DNA of 64,000 nt from Algibacter marinivivus (GCF_003143755.1 NZ_QFRI01000001.1:186001-250000); one strand, 5' to 3'. Shown: positions 7,818 to 16,422, counted from the first letter of the stretch. The notes: generated by a model not told the origin, from the sequence alone. Translations and numbers: made by a program.

Positions 7818-10109
7818 CTAGAAATACACTCTCATTACAAGATTTGGATAAAACCCTAAGGATGTTTGTAAGGTTTCATCTAAACTTCCATTATTAACTC
7901 TATAAAAGTTATTAATCTCGTTTTTATTATTAAAAAGATTCCAAATAGAAGCTCCAATATCTGCTCTGGTTTTCATACTCATTCTAAAGTTATATAAAGC
8001 AGAAATATCCACTTTAAAATAATCCTTCAGTTCACTACTATTACTAGGTTCAAAATTAATTTCATTGTTAACAATTTCATTTCCTGATATTGGAAATGTT
8101 GTTGGATTGCCAGAAAACCAGTTAATACCTGTTGAAATTTTGAAGTTTTTATTTGTATAGGTAGTTCCTAAAGTCATTGCATGCCTAATATTATAATTAC
8201 TTGGGAATTCTTTTTCTGGTAAGGACCTAAACTCATAATCACTATTTAAATAAGCATAGCTTAACCAAGTATTAAAATTATCTATTTGTTTTCTTAGAAT
8301 AAAATCTACACCACTAGATTTATAATCACCTATAGATTTAACAAATTCATATTGATTTTGAAATCCTTGACTTTGAGAAGTTATGCCGTTAACGCGTTTG
8401 TGATAAATGTCTGCACTTAATTGCCATCCCTTTTTTCTGTAATTAATTCCTAACGAAATTTGTTTACTTTTTATAACAGGAATAGTTTCATCATCTGTTA
8501 ATTGCCACCTTCGTTTTTCAACACCTAAAAAATCATTTTGAAAATTTATAACCTGAGACGTATTTTGGTGTTTCATTTCGCCTAAAACCTCAACACTAAA
8601 ATGGTCAAGAAACTTATGTGCAAAGCTTAAACGAGGTTCCCAAATTTGCTTTTTAAATTTACTAATATAATTAAACCTTAATCCAGCTGACAAACTCGTT
8701 TTATTATTTAAAGATTTATAATTAAACTGAGAAAAAAGACCGTGTGTTCTTAATACTTGAGATACCAACGACCTAAAGATTGGTGTATCAACATCATCTA
8801 AATTAGTAACTTCAGTTTCAACAAAATGATAACCACTAAGCAAACTAAATTTTTCGTTTGGTCTGTAATTGGTTTTTAATTTAAAGCTTGTTTCAGAAAC
8901 AATATTTTCTTGTAAAAAACGTTGAGAATCTTCAATATTTACATTTACAGCTCTTAATTTATAATCGGTTTCATAAACTTCAAATGATGTTTGCCAAGTA
9001 TCACTCCAAGTTTTATCATAATGCACAGCTCCAGCAATACTGTTTTGAGTGACATTACTTCTTCTTGACTCTTCTACACTATTTTCGTTGAATACCAATT
9101 CATTAGCTACGTTTATAAAGTTAACTCGCAATTCATCGGTATCATTCACTTTGTATATCCATCTAAAAGAAGCGTCATAAAAATCGAATTTTTTATCAGA
9201 ATTCATAACTGTACTCATTGAATTCTCAACTTCTGTATCTTCAGAAATTTTATCAAAAAAATTATCATATGCTGGTGTTTGTATAAAATCACTTATTGAC
9301 TTTCTTAAAGCGATTTGAATAGACGATTTTTGATTTATAGGTACATCTAAAAAACCATTAGCATCAATAAAATTAACACCAATATTACCTTTAAAATCAG
9401 AATTAAGTTGGTTAGTGGTATTCATTAAAATAGAGCCAGAAACGCCATCCGTATAACTTACATCTGAACCGTTTTTTAACAAAGAAACATTTTGAGTTAT
9501 TTGTGGATTGTACATAGAAATAAGTCCAAAAAAATGACCAGATTGATACATTTTAATACCATCCCATAAGATTAAATTTTGGTCATGACTTCCACCTCTT
9601 ATACTAATATTTGATACATTTTCATTTATACTTTGTATTCCTGGAAATGCCTGGATAGACTGTAATACATCTGCTTCAATTAACCCAGGAAGCATCGTGA
9701 ATTTTGAAAAATCAATTTTAAACGAACCATTATTTAACTTACTTATTCCCTTAATAATATAACTAGGAACTATAACTTCTGGCAATAATTGTAATTCCTC
9801 TTTTAATAAAGAATTAGTTGATGCATTTACCAAAACTAAGTTGTTACTAATTATAGTGTAATCTAAACCTGTAGATTCTTTTAAATATTCTAAAACTTTT
9901 GTAAACGTAAAATCTGTTGAGGGTGGTACTATTTTATAATCTTCAACTGTATCTTTCGCATAATTAAATTGATATCCATACTTATTTTGAATAGTGTTTA
10001 AAATGGAAATTAACGACAGCTTTTCACTTTTCTCTTGAGCATTTATAAGCAAAGAGAAAGAAAGAAAAAATAAAGCAAATAAAAAGTAATGGTTAGTCCT
10101 TATTTTCAT
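7818..10109 (-). CDS. TonB-dependent receptor with N-terminal STN domain
   Basis: This 763-residue receptor has a signal peptide ending near residue 25 (LINAQ) and an STN (secretin/TonB short N-terminal) domain at about 30-90. A plug follows, with VLQSIQAFPGI and ISIRGGSHDQNLILWDGIKMY, then a beta-barrel ending in an aromatic residue (VMRVYF). The STN domain is the feature that lets FecA-type receptors signal to an anti-sigma protein, and the gene overlaps its FecR partner by 17 bp. No SusD gene is present, so a surface glycan lipoprotein pair is not indicated. The substrate is unknown. It is the last gene of the sigma-fecR-receptor operon. Confidence 0.9.
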   Translation of the reverse strand: MKIRTNHYFLFALFFLSFSLLINAQEKSEKLSLISILNTIQNKYGYQFNYAKDTVEDYKIVPPSTDFTFTKVLEYLKESTGLDYTIISNNLVLVNASTNSLLKEELQLLPEVIVPSYIIKGISKLNNGSFKIDFSKFTMLPGLIEADVLQSIQAFPGIQSINENVSNISIRGGSHDQNLILWDGIKMYQSGHFFGLISMYNPQITQNVSLLKNGSDVSYTDGVSGSILMNTTNQLNSDFKGNIGVNFIDANGFLDVPINQKSSIQIALRKSISDFIQTPAYDNFFDKISEDTEVENSMSTVMNSDKKFDFYDASFRWIYKVNDTDELRVNFINVANELVFNENSVEESRRSNVTQNSIAGAVHYDKTWSDTWQTSFEVYETDYKLRAVNVNIEDSQRFLQENIVSETSFKLKTNYRPNEKFSLLSGYHFVETEVTNLDDVDTPIFRSLVSQVLRTHGLFSQFNYKSLNNKTSLSAGLRFNYISKFKKQIWEPRLSFAHKFLDHFSVEVLGEMKHQNTSQVINFQNDFLGVEKRRWQLTDDETIPVIKSKQISLGINYRKKGWQLSADIYHKRVNGITSQSQGFQNQYEFVKSIGDYKSSGVDFILRKQIDNFNTWLSYAYLNSDYEFRSLPEKEFPSNYNIRHAMTLGTTYTNKNFKISTGINWFSGNPTTFPISGNEIVNNEINFEPSNSSELKDYFKVDISALYNFRMSMKTRADIGASIWNLFNNKNEINNFYRVNNGSLDETLQTSLGFYPNLVMRVYF

Positions 10110-11004
10110 GGATTACAACGTCGTTCGATGTACTAACTTTATAAGTTAAACCCATTGGTTTTGTAATAGAAATGAGGGCTTCTTCTAAATTGTTATGATT
10201 AAAACCGCCAGTGAACTTTCGACTATAATTAACATCTTTAAGTGTAATACTAACATTATATTGTCGCTCTAACTCGTCTACTACAACTTTAAAAGGAACC
10301 TCATTAAAACTACTGATGCCTTTAATCCAATGTGGTGTTTTAAAAACAGTTTTGTCTTCAATAAAGATACCATTTAAAATTTGAAAAGTATCTCCTGCTC
10401 GCAACGTTCTTTTGGTTGAACTAGAAACCACGTTAACAACACCTTCAAAACATTTAACTTCAAAGTAATCTTGTCGTTGTTTAACATTAAACTCAGTACC
10501 AACTACAGTTACTATTCCTGTTTTAGTAACCACATTAAACGTACTACCTTTTTCTACAATAAAATAAGCTTCACCATTAAGTTTAACTTCTCTTTTTTGT
10601 TGCCAATCATCTTTATTAAAAGTTATTTGAGAAAGCGCATTCAAAGTAACTTTTGAATGATCAGGTAATTCTAAACTTGATTTTTGATTTGCAAGTGTTT
10701 CAAATGTAGTAACCGCATTATTAAACGCATAAAAATAAATACCAAAACCTATAACAATAGCCGCTGCTATTTGAATTAAAGGCTTAAACCAGTTTAGTTT
10801 TTTAATAGGTATTTTATTAGATTCATATTCCTGTTTAAATGTTTCAAAATCTTTACTATTTGAGAAATTTGATGCTTTAAAATGCTGTGCTGCATCCAGG
10901 ATATCAGTATTTAACTTGTAATCATCAAGTTGCTCAAAAGCATCTTTTTCAGCATTTGTCAACTCGTCATTAAGCCATTTTTTTATTAAATATTCTTTAT
11001 CCAT
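10093..11004 (-). CDS. FecR-family anti-sigma factor
   Basis: This 303-residue inner-membrane protein has a cytoplasmic N-terminal segment of about 80 residues and one membrane helix (about 76-92, PLIQIAAAIVIGFGIYFYAF). The periplasmic FecR domain includes LPDHSKVTLNALSQITF and REVKLNGEAYFIV, and the C-terminal DUF4974-like domain includes FNEVPFKVVVDELERQYNVSI. It should hold the upstream sigma factor until the STN domain of the receptor reports ligand. Its start lies 4 bp outside the left arm of a 38-bp inverted repeat, and it overlaps the receptor gene. Confidence 0.92.
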   Translation of the reverse strand: MDKEYLIKKWLNDELTNAEKDAFEQLDDYKLNTDILDAAQHFKASNFSNSKDFETFKQEYESNKIPIKKLNWFKPLIQIAAAIVIGFGIYFYAFNNAVTTFETLANQKSSLELPDHSKVTLNALSQITFNKDDWQQKREVKLNGEAYFIVEKGSTFNVVTKTGIVTVVGTEFNVKQRQDYFEVKCFEGVVNVVSSSTKRTLRAGDTFQILNGIFIEDKTVFKTPHWIKGISSFNEVPFKVVVDELERQYNVSITLKDVNYSRKFTGGFNHNNLEEALISITKPMGLTYKVSTSNDVVIHENKD

Positions 11005-11008
11005 TTAG

Positions 11009-11046
11009 TATATAACAACTGAAACTTTAAAACTCCTGATTATTTT
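11009..11046 (+). repeat. Left arm of a perfect 38-bp inverted repeat flanking the sigma gene
   Basis: The sequence begins TATATAACAACTGAAAC and ends CTCCTGATTATTTT. It recurs exactly, in inverted orientation, at 11605-11642. The stop codon of the sigma gene (11040-11042) lies inside this arm. Identity ends sharply on both sides (G against A outside, A against T inside). Confidence 0.95.
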
Positions 11047-11564
11047 ATATTAAAATTTTCTAACACTTCTTTAAGTTTACTAAAAGCTGAGTAAATTCGG
11101 TATTCAACAACTTTTTTTGTAACCCCTAATTGTTCAGCTATTTCTGCATGCTTTTTTCCTTCAACCTTATTTAATAAAAAGGCAACCCGTTGGTCTTCAT
11201 TTAAGCTAGCTAAAGCCTTTTTATAGCTTTCCAGAAATTCAGATTCTTCAAAAAGAAACTCTGGAGTTTCATTAGTATGCGTTTTCTGAGATTTTTTCTG
11301 GTAATTCAAAACAACTTTTTGATGTTTAATATCATTAAGAACCAAATTGTTTGCAACTGTAAATAAAAATGATTTTGCCTTAGCCAAAGTTACTGACTTA
11401 CAATTATCCCAAAGCTTTATAAAAGCTTCTTGAGCCTTATCATCAGGATTAATTTGCGAGCCGTATTTGTAATAAAGAAAGTCATGTAAATCTTTTGAGT
11501 ATTTATTATAAATACCTTCAAAAATTTGAGTTTGGCAAATGTTGTGAATAGTCTCTTTCTGCAA
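11040..11564 (-). CDS. ECF RNA polymerase sigma factor (FecI-like) inside inverted repeats
   Basis: I place the start at TTG 11564, giving 174 residues, the usual size for this family. An ATG at 11657 would add 31 unconserved residues, run through the inverted-repeat arm and leave only 3 bp to the divergent gene. Region 2 reads KYGSQINPDDKAQEAFIKLWDN and region 4 reads LNEDQRVAFLLNKVEGKKHAEIAEQLGVTKKVVEYRIYSAFSKL. It directs transcription of the downstream FecR/receptor operon by family analogy. It lies 35 bp upstream of fecR on the same strand. Because both repeat arms are identical and the stop lies in one arm, the frame would survive inversion. Confidence 0.88.
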   Translation of the reverse strand: MQKETIHNICQTQIFEGIYNKYSKDLHDFLYYKYGSQINPDDKAQEAFIKLWDNCKSVTLAKAKSFLFTVANNLVLNDIKHQKVVLNYQKKSQKTHTNETPEFLFEESEFLESYKKALASLNEDQRVAFLLNKVEGKKHAEIAEQLGVTKKVVEYRIYSAFSKLKEVLENFNIK

Positions 11565-11604
11565 GTTTGCTTTTTTATTTTTAAAGATATATAAATATTT
11601 TTTA

Positions 11605-11642
11605 AAAATAATCAGGAGTTTTAAAGTTTCAGTTGTTATATA
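11605..11642 (-). repeat. Right arm of the 38-bp inverted repeat
   Basis: This is the exact reverse complement of 11009-11046. It lies 40 bp upstream of the proposed sigma start and ends 18 bp before the divergent lipoprotein gene. Read outward, both arms place the same 38 bases in front of an adjacent gene (fecR on one side, the lipoprotein on the other). Read inward, both point into the sigma gene. Confidence 0.95.
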
Positions 11643-11660
11643 TAAAACAGGCAACATATA

Positions 11661-12734
11661 ATGAAGCTTTATACCAACACAGTAATCCTAATTTTTTTGT
11701 CTACATGCATGCTACTAACATCATGCAGAAAAGAAGACATGGAACTTATTGAAGCGCCATCAGAGGAAGTATTGGTTGCTAATTCTTCAATTAGCAATTT
11801 AATCACTAAAGTCTCTAGTAATGACGGATCGATAGATAACATCATAGATAAATCAAATTGTTTCAATATTAAATTTCCAGTTGATGTTACTGTTAACGGG
11901 CAATTAATCAGTGTAAAAACAAAAGAAGAATATAAGGTTATTGAATATATTTTTGATGATGAAGACGATGATATTGACGTCTTAGATATTACTTATCCTA
12001 TTACTATTGTATCTGAAGATTTTACAGAATTTATAATTAATAATTATACTGAACTAAGTAATCATTCTATTAATTGTAATGGTGAAAATGAATTTGATGA
12101 AGACATAGAGTGTTTAGATTTTGAATACCCAATAGTTGCTTCAATTTTTAATAAGAATAGTGAAATAACAGATACTGATACAATTACAACTGATTATGAA
12201 CTAAATCATTTCTTAAAAAACCTTAATAACGACTTACTTGTTTCATTAAACTTTCCAATTAATGTAATGCTTTCAGATGGCACACCAATTAGTATCAATA
12301 ATTTAATTGAGTTGGAAAACATTATTAATGCTCATAAAGATGATTGTGATGAAGATGATGATTTTGATTATAATGATGATGATTGTAATGATTGCGATAT
12401 TGAAGCATTAACTGAAGCACTAACAAACTGCAATGGATGGACAGTTGATCAACTAGATAGAGATTATACAAATTATGACAACGTTTATAATGGGTACACT
12501 TTTAACTTCTCATCTAATGGTAGAGTCGGTGTTTACTGGTCTAGTACAAATGCTTATGGCACTTGGGTTGCTTCAGGAACAAAAAATAATATAACTGTTA
12601 CTATAAACATTCCAGGTTTACCTTTATGTAATAATGAATGGAGATTGCATGAAATGTCTGAATACACTCAAAAACGTATAGATTTTAGAGTAAATGATAG
12701 TGATAGATTAAGATATAATAACATATGCAATTAA
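11661..12734 (+). CDS. Acidic repeat lipoprotein of unknown function
   Basis: This 357-residue protein has a lipoprotein signal (LLTSC, Cys22). I do not recognise a named family. Two or three tandem units of about 85 residues are visible: each opens with a (F/L)xxxYP(I/V) or FPV/FPI strand, has an SVKTKEEY- or SINNLIEL-like helix and ends in Asp/Glu runs plus Cys (for example DDCDEDDDFDYNDDDCNDCD). The last ~110 residues (CNGWTVDQLDRDY onward) resemble a lipocalin-like beta domain. The acidic runs suggest cation binding, which is inference. It is transcribed away from the sigma gene across the right inverted-repeat arm and could be a second target of that sigma. Confidence 0.75.
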   Translation: MKLYTNTVILIFLSTCMLLTSCRKEDMELIEAPSEEVLVANSSISNLITKVSSNDGSIDNIIDKSNCFNIKFPVDVTVNGQLISVKTKEEYKVIEYIFDDEDDDIDVLDITYPITIVSEDFTEFIINNYTELSNHSINCNGENEFDEDIECLDFEYPIVASIFNKNSEITDTDTITTDYELNHFLKNLNNDLLVSLNFPINVMLSDGTPISINNLIELENIINAHKDDCDEDDDFDYNDDDCNDCDIEALTEALTNCNGWTVDQLDRDYTNYDNVYNGYTFNFSSNGRVGVYWSSTNAYGTWVASGTKNNITVTINIPGLPLCNNEWRLHEMSEYTQKRIDFRVNDSDRLRYNNICN

Positions 12735-12786
12735 CAATATTGAGCTAGTGATTGTCGCTTCTATGAAAAAGGGAAATTTGCAAAAC

Positions 12787-12853
12787 CCAAGTTTTTACCA
12801 TATAACTTGGCGCTAGCTTTTAAACTGCTTCAGTTTTTATTAACTGGAGCAGT
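12787..12853 (+). terminator. Two tandem hairpins after the lipoprotein gene
   Basis: The first stem is CCAAGTT/AACTTGG (12787-12810, perfect 7 bp). The second is ACTGCTTCAGTT/AACTGGAGCAGT (12824-12853, 12 bp with one mismatch, 6-nt loop). They fill the 136-bp gap before the next operon and probably end transcription of the lipoprotein gene, although the T-run after the second stem is weak. Confidence 0.45.
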
Positions 12854-12870
12854 ATTTAAAAAATGTATCA

Positions 12871-13245
12871 ATGAAAAAGAAAATTATTTTCTTCATCTTA
12901 CTCTTGGTAGTTAGTATTTCTCTGTATAACTATGTTTACCAAGACCATAGAAATATTGAAACAGAATTACCTGAATTCAAATCTACACCTGAAGATATTG
13001 TAAATGAGTTTAAACTAGACGCGTTAGTATCTGGAAAAAAATACCTTAATAAAACCATTGAACTAACGGGAATAGTTACAGAATTAAATAATTCAGACTT
13101 AACATTAAACAATACTATATTTTGTCAATTTACCGAAACTCAGACAGCAAAACTAAATTCAGAGGTTAAAATAAAAGGACGTTGTATTGGTTATGATGAC
13201 TTATTTGAACAAGTAAAATTAGATCAATGCTCAATAATAAAATAG
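12871..13245 (+). CDS. Membrane-anchored OB-fold (tRNA_anti-like) protein
   Basis: This 124-residue protein has an uncleaved-looking N-terminal helix (KKKIIFFILLLVVSISLYNYV) followed by a small OB-fold of the tRNA_anti-like type: KYLNKTIELTGIVTELNNSD, then IFCQF and VKIKGRCIGYDD. The helix places the domain outside the cytoplasmic membrane. The name of the fold does not imply tRNA binding. It heads a six-gene run ending with YceI at 16394, with short or no gaps, and overlaps a possible earlier start of the ankyrin gene. Confidence 0.72.
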   Translation: MKKKIIFFILLLVVSISLYNYVYQDHRNIETELPEFKSTPEDIVNEFKLDALVSGKKYLNKTIELTGIVTELNNSDLTLNNTIFCQFTETQTAKLNSEVKIKGRCIGYDDLFEQVKLDQCSIIK

Positions 13246-13247
13246 CT

Positions 13248-13763
13248 ATGAAATTATTCTATCTTATTTTTTTCTTTATCAATGTTTCTATTGTGCATTC
13301 GCAAGACAACATTTTTGATGTTTGTCGTAATGGTAGTATAGAAGAAATTACAAAACTTTATAAAGCAAATTCTAATATTATCAATAAAAAAAATGATCAA
13401 GGCTATACTCCTTTAATTTTAGCATGTTACCATGGTAATGAATCTATTGTTACATTTTTAATTGACAAAGTAGATGATATTAATGGTTCAAGTGAGTATG
13501 GTACTCCTTTAATGGCTGCCGTAGTAAAAGGGAACAAAAAAATAACAAAATTATTACTAGATAAAAAAGCAAAAACAAATATAGCTGATGCTAATGGAAC
13601 CACCGCTTTACATTACGCAACACTATTTAAAAAAAATGAAATTGCTAAGCTTTTAGTTGAAGCTGGTGCTAATTACAATTTGAAAGATGGTAATAATAAA
13701 TCTGCATATGATTACGCACTAAATAACAACAACAAAGAATTACTAACCCTTTTTAAAAAATAA
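13248..13763 (+). CDS. Exported ankyrin-repeat protein
   Basis: I choose the ATG at 13248 because it opens a proper signal peptide (MKLFYLIFFFINVSIVHSQ). An ATG at 13227 is in frame but adds seven residues inside the preceding gene. The mature 150 residues hold about four ankyrin repeats, with consensus pieces GYTPLILACYHGNESIVTFLI, GTPLMAAVVKGNKKITKLLL and GTTALHYATLFKKNEIAKLLVEAGA. These are protein-interaction scaffolds in the periplasm. It lies between the OB-fold and DOMON proteins in one transcription unit, so it may hold envelope redox components together (inference). Confidence 0.85.
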   Translation: MKLFYLIFFFINVSIVHSQDNIFDVCRNGSIEEITKLYKANSNIINKKNDQGYTPLILACYHGNESIVTFLIDKVDDINGSSEYGTPLMAAVVKGNKKITKLLLDKKAKTNIADANGTTALHYATLFKKNEIAKLLVEAGANYNLKDGNNKSAYDYALNNNNKELLTLFKK

Positions 13764-13767
13764 CGCC

Positions 13768-14550
13768 ATGAAAAAAATTACACTAACATTTTTAAGTTTT
13801 TTATCCTTTGGTATGTTATTATTTGCGCAAACATACTCTTCTGGAGTTATTAATCTGTCCTCAACCTCAGGTTTAGAATATACCGCTCAAATTGACATTA
13901 CAGCAAGTGAAGTAACTCTAACCTTAATTGGACCGAGTGATAGATGGTTAGCTTTAGGTTTTGATGCCATGAGTATGCTAGAAGGACCTCCAAGAGATGA
14001 TGTAGTTATTTTTGATGGAGCAAATTTAACAGATAGAACGTTTACAGGTGGTCGTTCAGTTCCAACACTTGATAGTAACCAGGATTGGTCTATATCTTCC
14101 AATAACGTATCTTCTGGTGTAAGAACATTAGTTGCAACTAGAGCTTTAGATACTGGAGAGACAAATGATTATGATTTTGTAGCAGCTCCAGGCTCTATTA
14201 ATCTGGTTTGGGCAAGAGGAAATGGTGCAACATTTTCTTTGGGCTATCATGGTTTTAGCAACAAAGGCGCTACTGCTAGTAGTATAACTTTAGGAACTGA
14301 AGATTTTAAGCTTGCAAACAACTTTAAAATAATACCAAATCCTGCATCATCAAAAATTAATATAGAAATATCTAATGCTTTTGAGTCTGGAAAAGTAAAA
14401 GTTTATGATGCTATAGGTAAACAAGTACATAATAAAATTATTTCAGATTTCGATACTTCAATAGATGTATCAAATTGGACTAATGGTATTTATTTGATTA
14501 GTGTAGAAATTGAAAATAAATTACAGACTAAACGTTTTATAAAGCTTTAA
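13768..14550 (+). CDS. DOMON-domain protein with type IX secretion tail
   Basis: This 260-residue protein has a signal peptide (ending LLFAQ) and a DOMON-like domain: ASEVTLTLIGPSDRWLALGFD, then PRDDVVIFDG and SINLVWARGNGATFSLGYHG. It ends with an 80-residue T9SS type A sorting domain (FKIIPNPASSKINIEISN, VKVYDAIGKQV, NWTNGIYLISVE, ending KRFIKL). DOMON domains bind haem or sugars. In an operon with a c-type cytochrome, haem binding is the more attractive reading, but no axial ligand can be assigned with certainty. The sorting tail predicts export through the outer membrane. Confidence 0.85.
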   Translation: MKKITLTFLSFLSFGMLLFAQTYSSGVINLSSTSGLEYTAQIDITASEVTLTLIGPSDRWLALGFDAMSMLEGPPRDDVVIFDGANLTDRTFTGGRSVPTLDSNQDWSISSNNVSSGVRTLVATRALDTGETNDYDFVAAPGSINLVWARGNGATFSLGYHGFSNKGATASSITLGTEDFKLANNFKIIPNPASSKINIEISNAFESGKVKVYDAIGKQVHNKIISDFDTSIDVSNWTNGIYLISVEIENKLQTKRFIKL

Positions 14551-14556
14551 AAAACA

Positions 14557-15405
14557 ATGAAATATCTAATCAGCCTTTTTTTCCTTATTCCAATAATTTC
14601 ATTTTCGCAAGATGATTTATTAGATGAGATTGACTCAGATTCAACAGGGACACAATATGCAACTGCAGCATTTAAAGGATTGAAAATTGTAAATTTTGAA
14701 TCCACTAAACTTGTAGCTAAAGATGAACTTACATTTATAGTATCACATAGGTTTGGAAGTATAAAAAATGGTATTGATACTTTTTTTGGTTTAGATGAAG
14801 CCGTAACAAGATTAAACTTTGTTTATGGAATCTCTGAAGGTGTAAATATTGGTGTTTCAAGAAGTTCATTCTTAAAAATTTATGATATTTCAACCAAATA
14901 CCGATTACTTAGGCAAGAGGAAAATGGTTTTCCTTTTACCATAGTAGGTTATAATTCTATCATAATAAACACTGCTTTAGATAAAGATAATTTGCCTTTA
15001 CTAAAGTTTAAGCATAGATTGGGGTATACTGCGCAACTTCTTATATCTAGAAAAGTAAATACTGATTTTTCTATAGAATTGGCACCTACTTTTTTTCACG
15101 ATAACTATGTAGTAGTTGATGAACAAAATAACTCTCAATTTGCTATTGGTTTAGGTGGACGTTATAAACTAACCAAACGTTGGTCTATAAATGCAGATTA
15201 TGGTTTACATTTAAATAGAGCAAGTAACTCGCCATTTAAAAACCCATTATCTATTGGTTTAGATTTAGAAACTGGCGGTCATGTTTTCCAGATGCATTTT
15301 ACAAACTCTCAAGCTATGAATACTAATGGTTTTCTTGGTCAAGGAGCAGGAGATTGGTCAGATGGTAATATATACTTCGGATTCAATCTAAGTAGAAGAT
15401 TTTAA
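14557..15405 (+). CDS. Outer-membrane beta-barrel protein (DUF5777 family)
   Basis: This 282-residue protein has a signal peptide ending in SFSQ. The rest is alternating beta-strand sequence typical of a small barrel (LTFIVSHRFGSIKNGIDTFFGL, GVNIGVSRSSFLKIYDISTKYRLL, FQMHFTNSQAMNTNGFLGQG), ending in an aromatic LSRRF. I recognise it as the DUF5777 family, which in Bacteroidetes is often found beside YceI and cytochrome genes. The biochemical role is unknown. A pore or docking barrel for the neighbouring exported redox proteins is inference. Confidence 0.75.
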   Translation: MKYLISLFFLIPIISFSQDDLLDEIDSDSTGTQYATAAFKGLKIVNFESTKLVAKDELTFIVSHRFGSIKNGIDTFFGLDEAVTRLNFVYGISEGVNIGVSRSSFLKIYDISTKYRLLRQEENGFPFTIVGYNSIIINTALDKDNLPLLKFKHRLGYTAQLLISRKVNTDFSIELAPTFFHDNYVVVDEQNNSQFAIGLGGRYKLTKRWSINADYGLHLNRASNSPFKNPLSIGLDLETGGHVFQMHFTNSQAMNTNGFLGQGAGDWSDGNIYFGFNLSRRF

Positions 15406-15443
15406 TATTTAAAATAATTCAACAAACAATAAAAACAACAACT

Positions 15444-15803
15444 ATGAAATCTACAAAACTAATTTTTATGTTAGCCTTGTCTTTAATGATTTTCAATTGT
15501 TCTAGTGACAGTAGTGATGATTTAAAGGAAGAAGAAGAAATGAATCCTGGTACAACAGCTTTAACTTATGATGGAGATATTAGGAGTATTATTAATAATA
15601 ATTGCAACCAGTGCCATGGTAGCACTCCATCAAATGGTGCCCCATTTTCATTAACTACTTATGCTCAAGTAAGCGGTAGAGTGGATCGTATTATAGCACG
15701 TACAAACAGTTCTACAAGCCCTATGCCTCCATCTGGTCAAATAAATTCAAGTTTAAGAGCTATGATACAGCAATGGAAAGATGATGGATTATTAGAAAAC
15801 TAA
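15444..15803 (+). CDS. c-type cytochrome lipoprotein, single haem
   Basis: This 119-residue protein has a lipobox IFNC (Cys19) followed by an Asp/Glu-rich linker. A compact cytochrome c-like domain follows, with one haem site CNQCH (NNNCNQCHG) and a later MPPSG segment whose Met is the likely sixth ligand. The domain resembles the short planctomycete-type cytochrome C modules seen at the end of surface oxidoreductases. It should be anchored to a membrane on the periplasmic or outer side. It sits between the barrel and YceI and supports an electron-transfer role for this operon. Confidence 0.87.
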   Translation: MKSTKLIFMLALSLMIFNCSSDSSDDLKEEEEMNPGTTALTYDGDIRSIINNNCNQCHGSTPSNGAPFSLTTYAQVSGRVDRIIARTNSSTSPMPPSGQINSSLRAMIQQWKDDGLLEN

Positions 15804-15851
15804 GTTTTCAGATTTGGCAAACATTTTGCACAGAATAAACAAATTACAGAA

Positions 15852-16394
15852 ATGAAAAAAATAATTTATTTAATAGCTTTTATAAGTATTAATGTATGCT
15901 CTCAGACAAAATACTTAACAAAAACGGGGATAATTAATTTTGAAGCCTCTGTACCATCTGTTGAAGAAGTCAAAGCTGTAAACAAATCTGTTACGGCCAT
16001 TTTGAATGCTGATAATGGTGAATTTGCTGCTTTAGTTTTTGTAAAAGGTTTTCGTTTTAAAAATGCTTTGATGGAAGAGCATTTCAATGAAAATTATGCT
16101 GAATCTGATACTTACCCCAAATCTACTTTTAAAGGGAAAATAAAAGATTTTTCTGTTGATAAATTAAAATCCGCAACTGCTTTTAAAATTAATGGCACAT
16201 TAACTTTTCATGGAAAAACGAAGCAAATTAATGATGTTATTATAAACATTACCAAGGATAAAAATGTTATTTCTACAACTGGTGATTTTAAAGTCTCTGT
16301 TTCAGATTTTGACATTAAAATTCCAAAAATTGTTAGAGATAAAGTTGCTGAAGATGTTAATGTCTCTTTTAATTTTAACCTTAAAATGAAGTAG
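15852..16394 (+). CDS. YceI-family periplasmic lipocalin-like protein
   Basis: This 180-residue protein has a signal peptide (ending NVCSQ) and a YceI domain: LTKTGIINFEASVPSVEEVKAVNK, FKNALMEEHFNENYAESDTYPKSTFKGK, NGTLTFHGKTKQI, and the final strand VSFNFNLK. YceI proteins bind isoprenoid-type lipids such as polyprenyl chains or quinones. With a cytochrome and a DOMON protein upstream, a quinone- or lipid-linked redox function is plausible but unproven. It is the last gene of the operon; a strong terminator follows. Confidence 0.9.
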   Translation: MKKIIYLIAFISINVCSQTKYLTKTGIINFEASVPSVEEVKAVNKSVTAILNADNGEFAALVFVKGFRFKNALMEEHFNENYAESDTYPKSTFKGKIKDFSVDKLKSATAFKINGTLTFHGKTKQINDVIINITKDKNVISTTGDFKVSVSDFDIKIPKIVRDKVAEDVNVSFNFNLKMK

Positions 16395-16422
16395 CCCCAT
16401 TTCTACCATAACATACTTATAT

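Noticed and set aside
11565-11657. Longer N-terminus for the FecI-like sigma factor from an ATG at 11657
   Set aside because: The extra 31 residues are unlike any sigma factor, run through the repeat arm and leave 3 bp to the divergent gene. TTG 11564 gives a normal family length.
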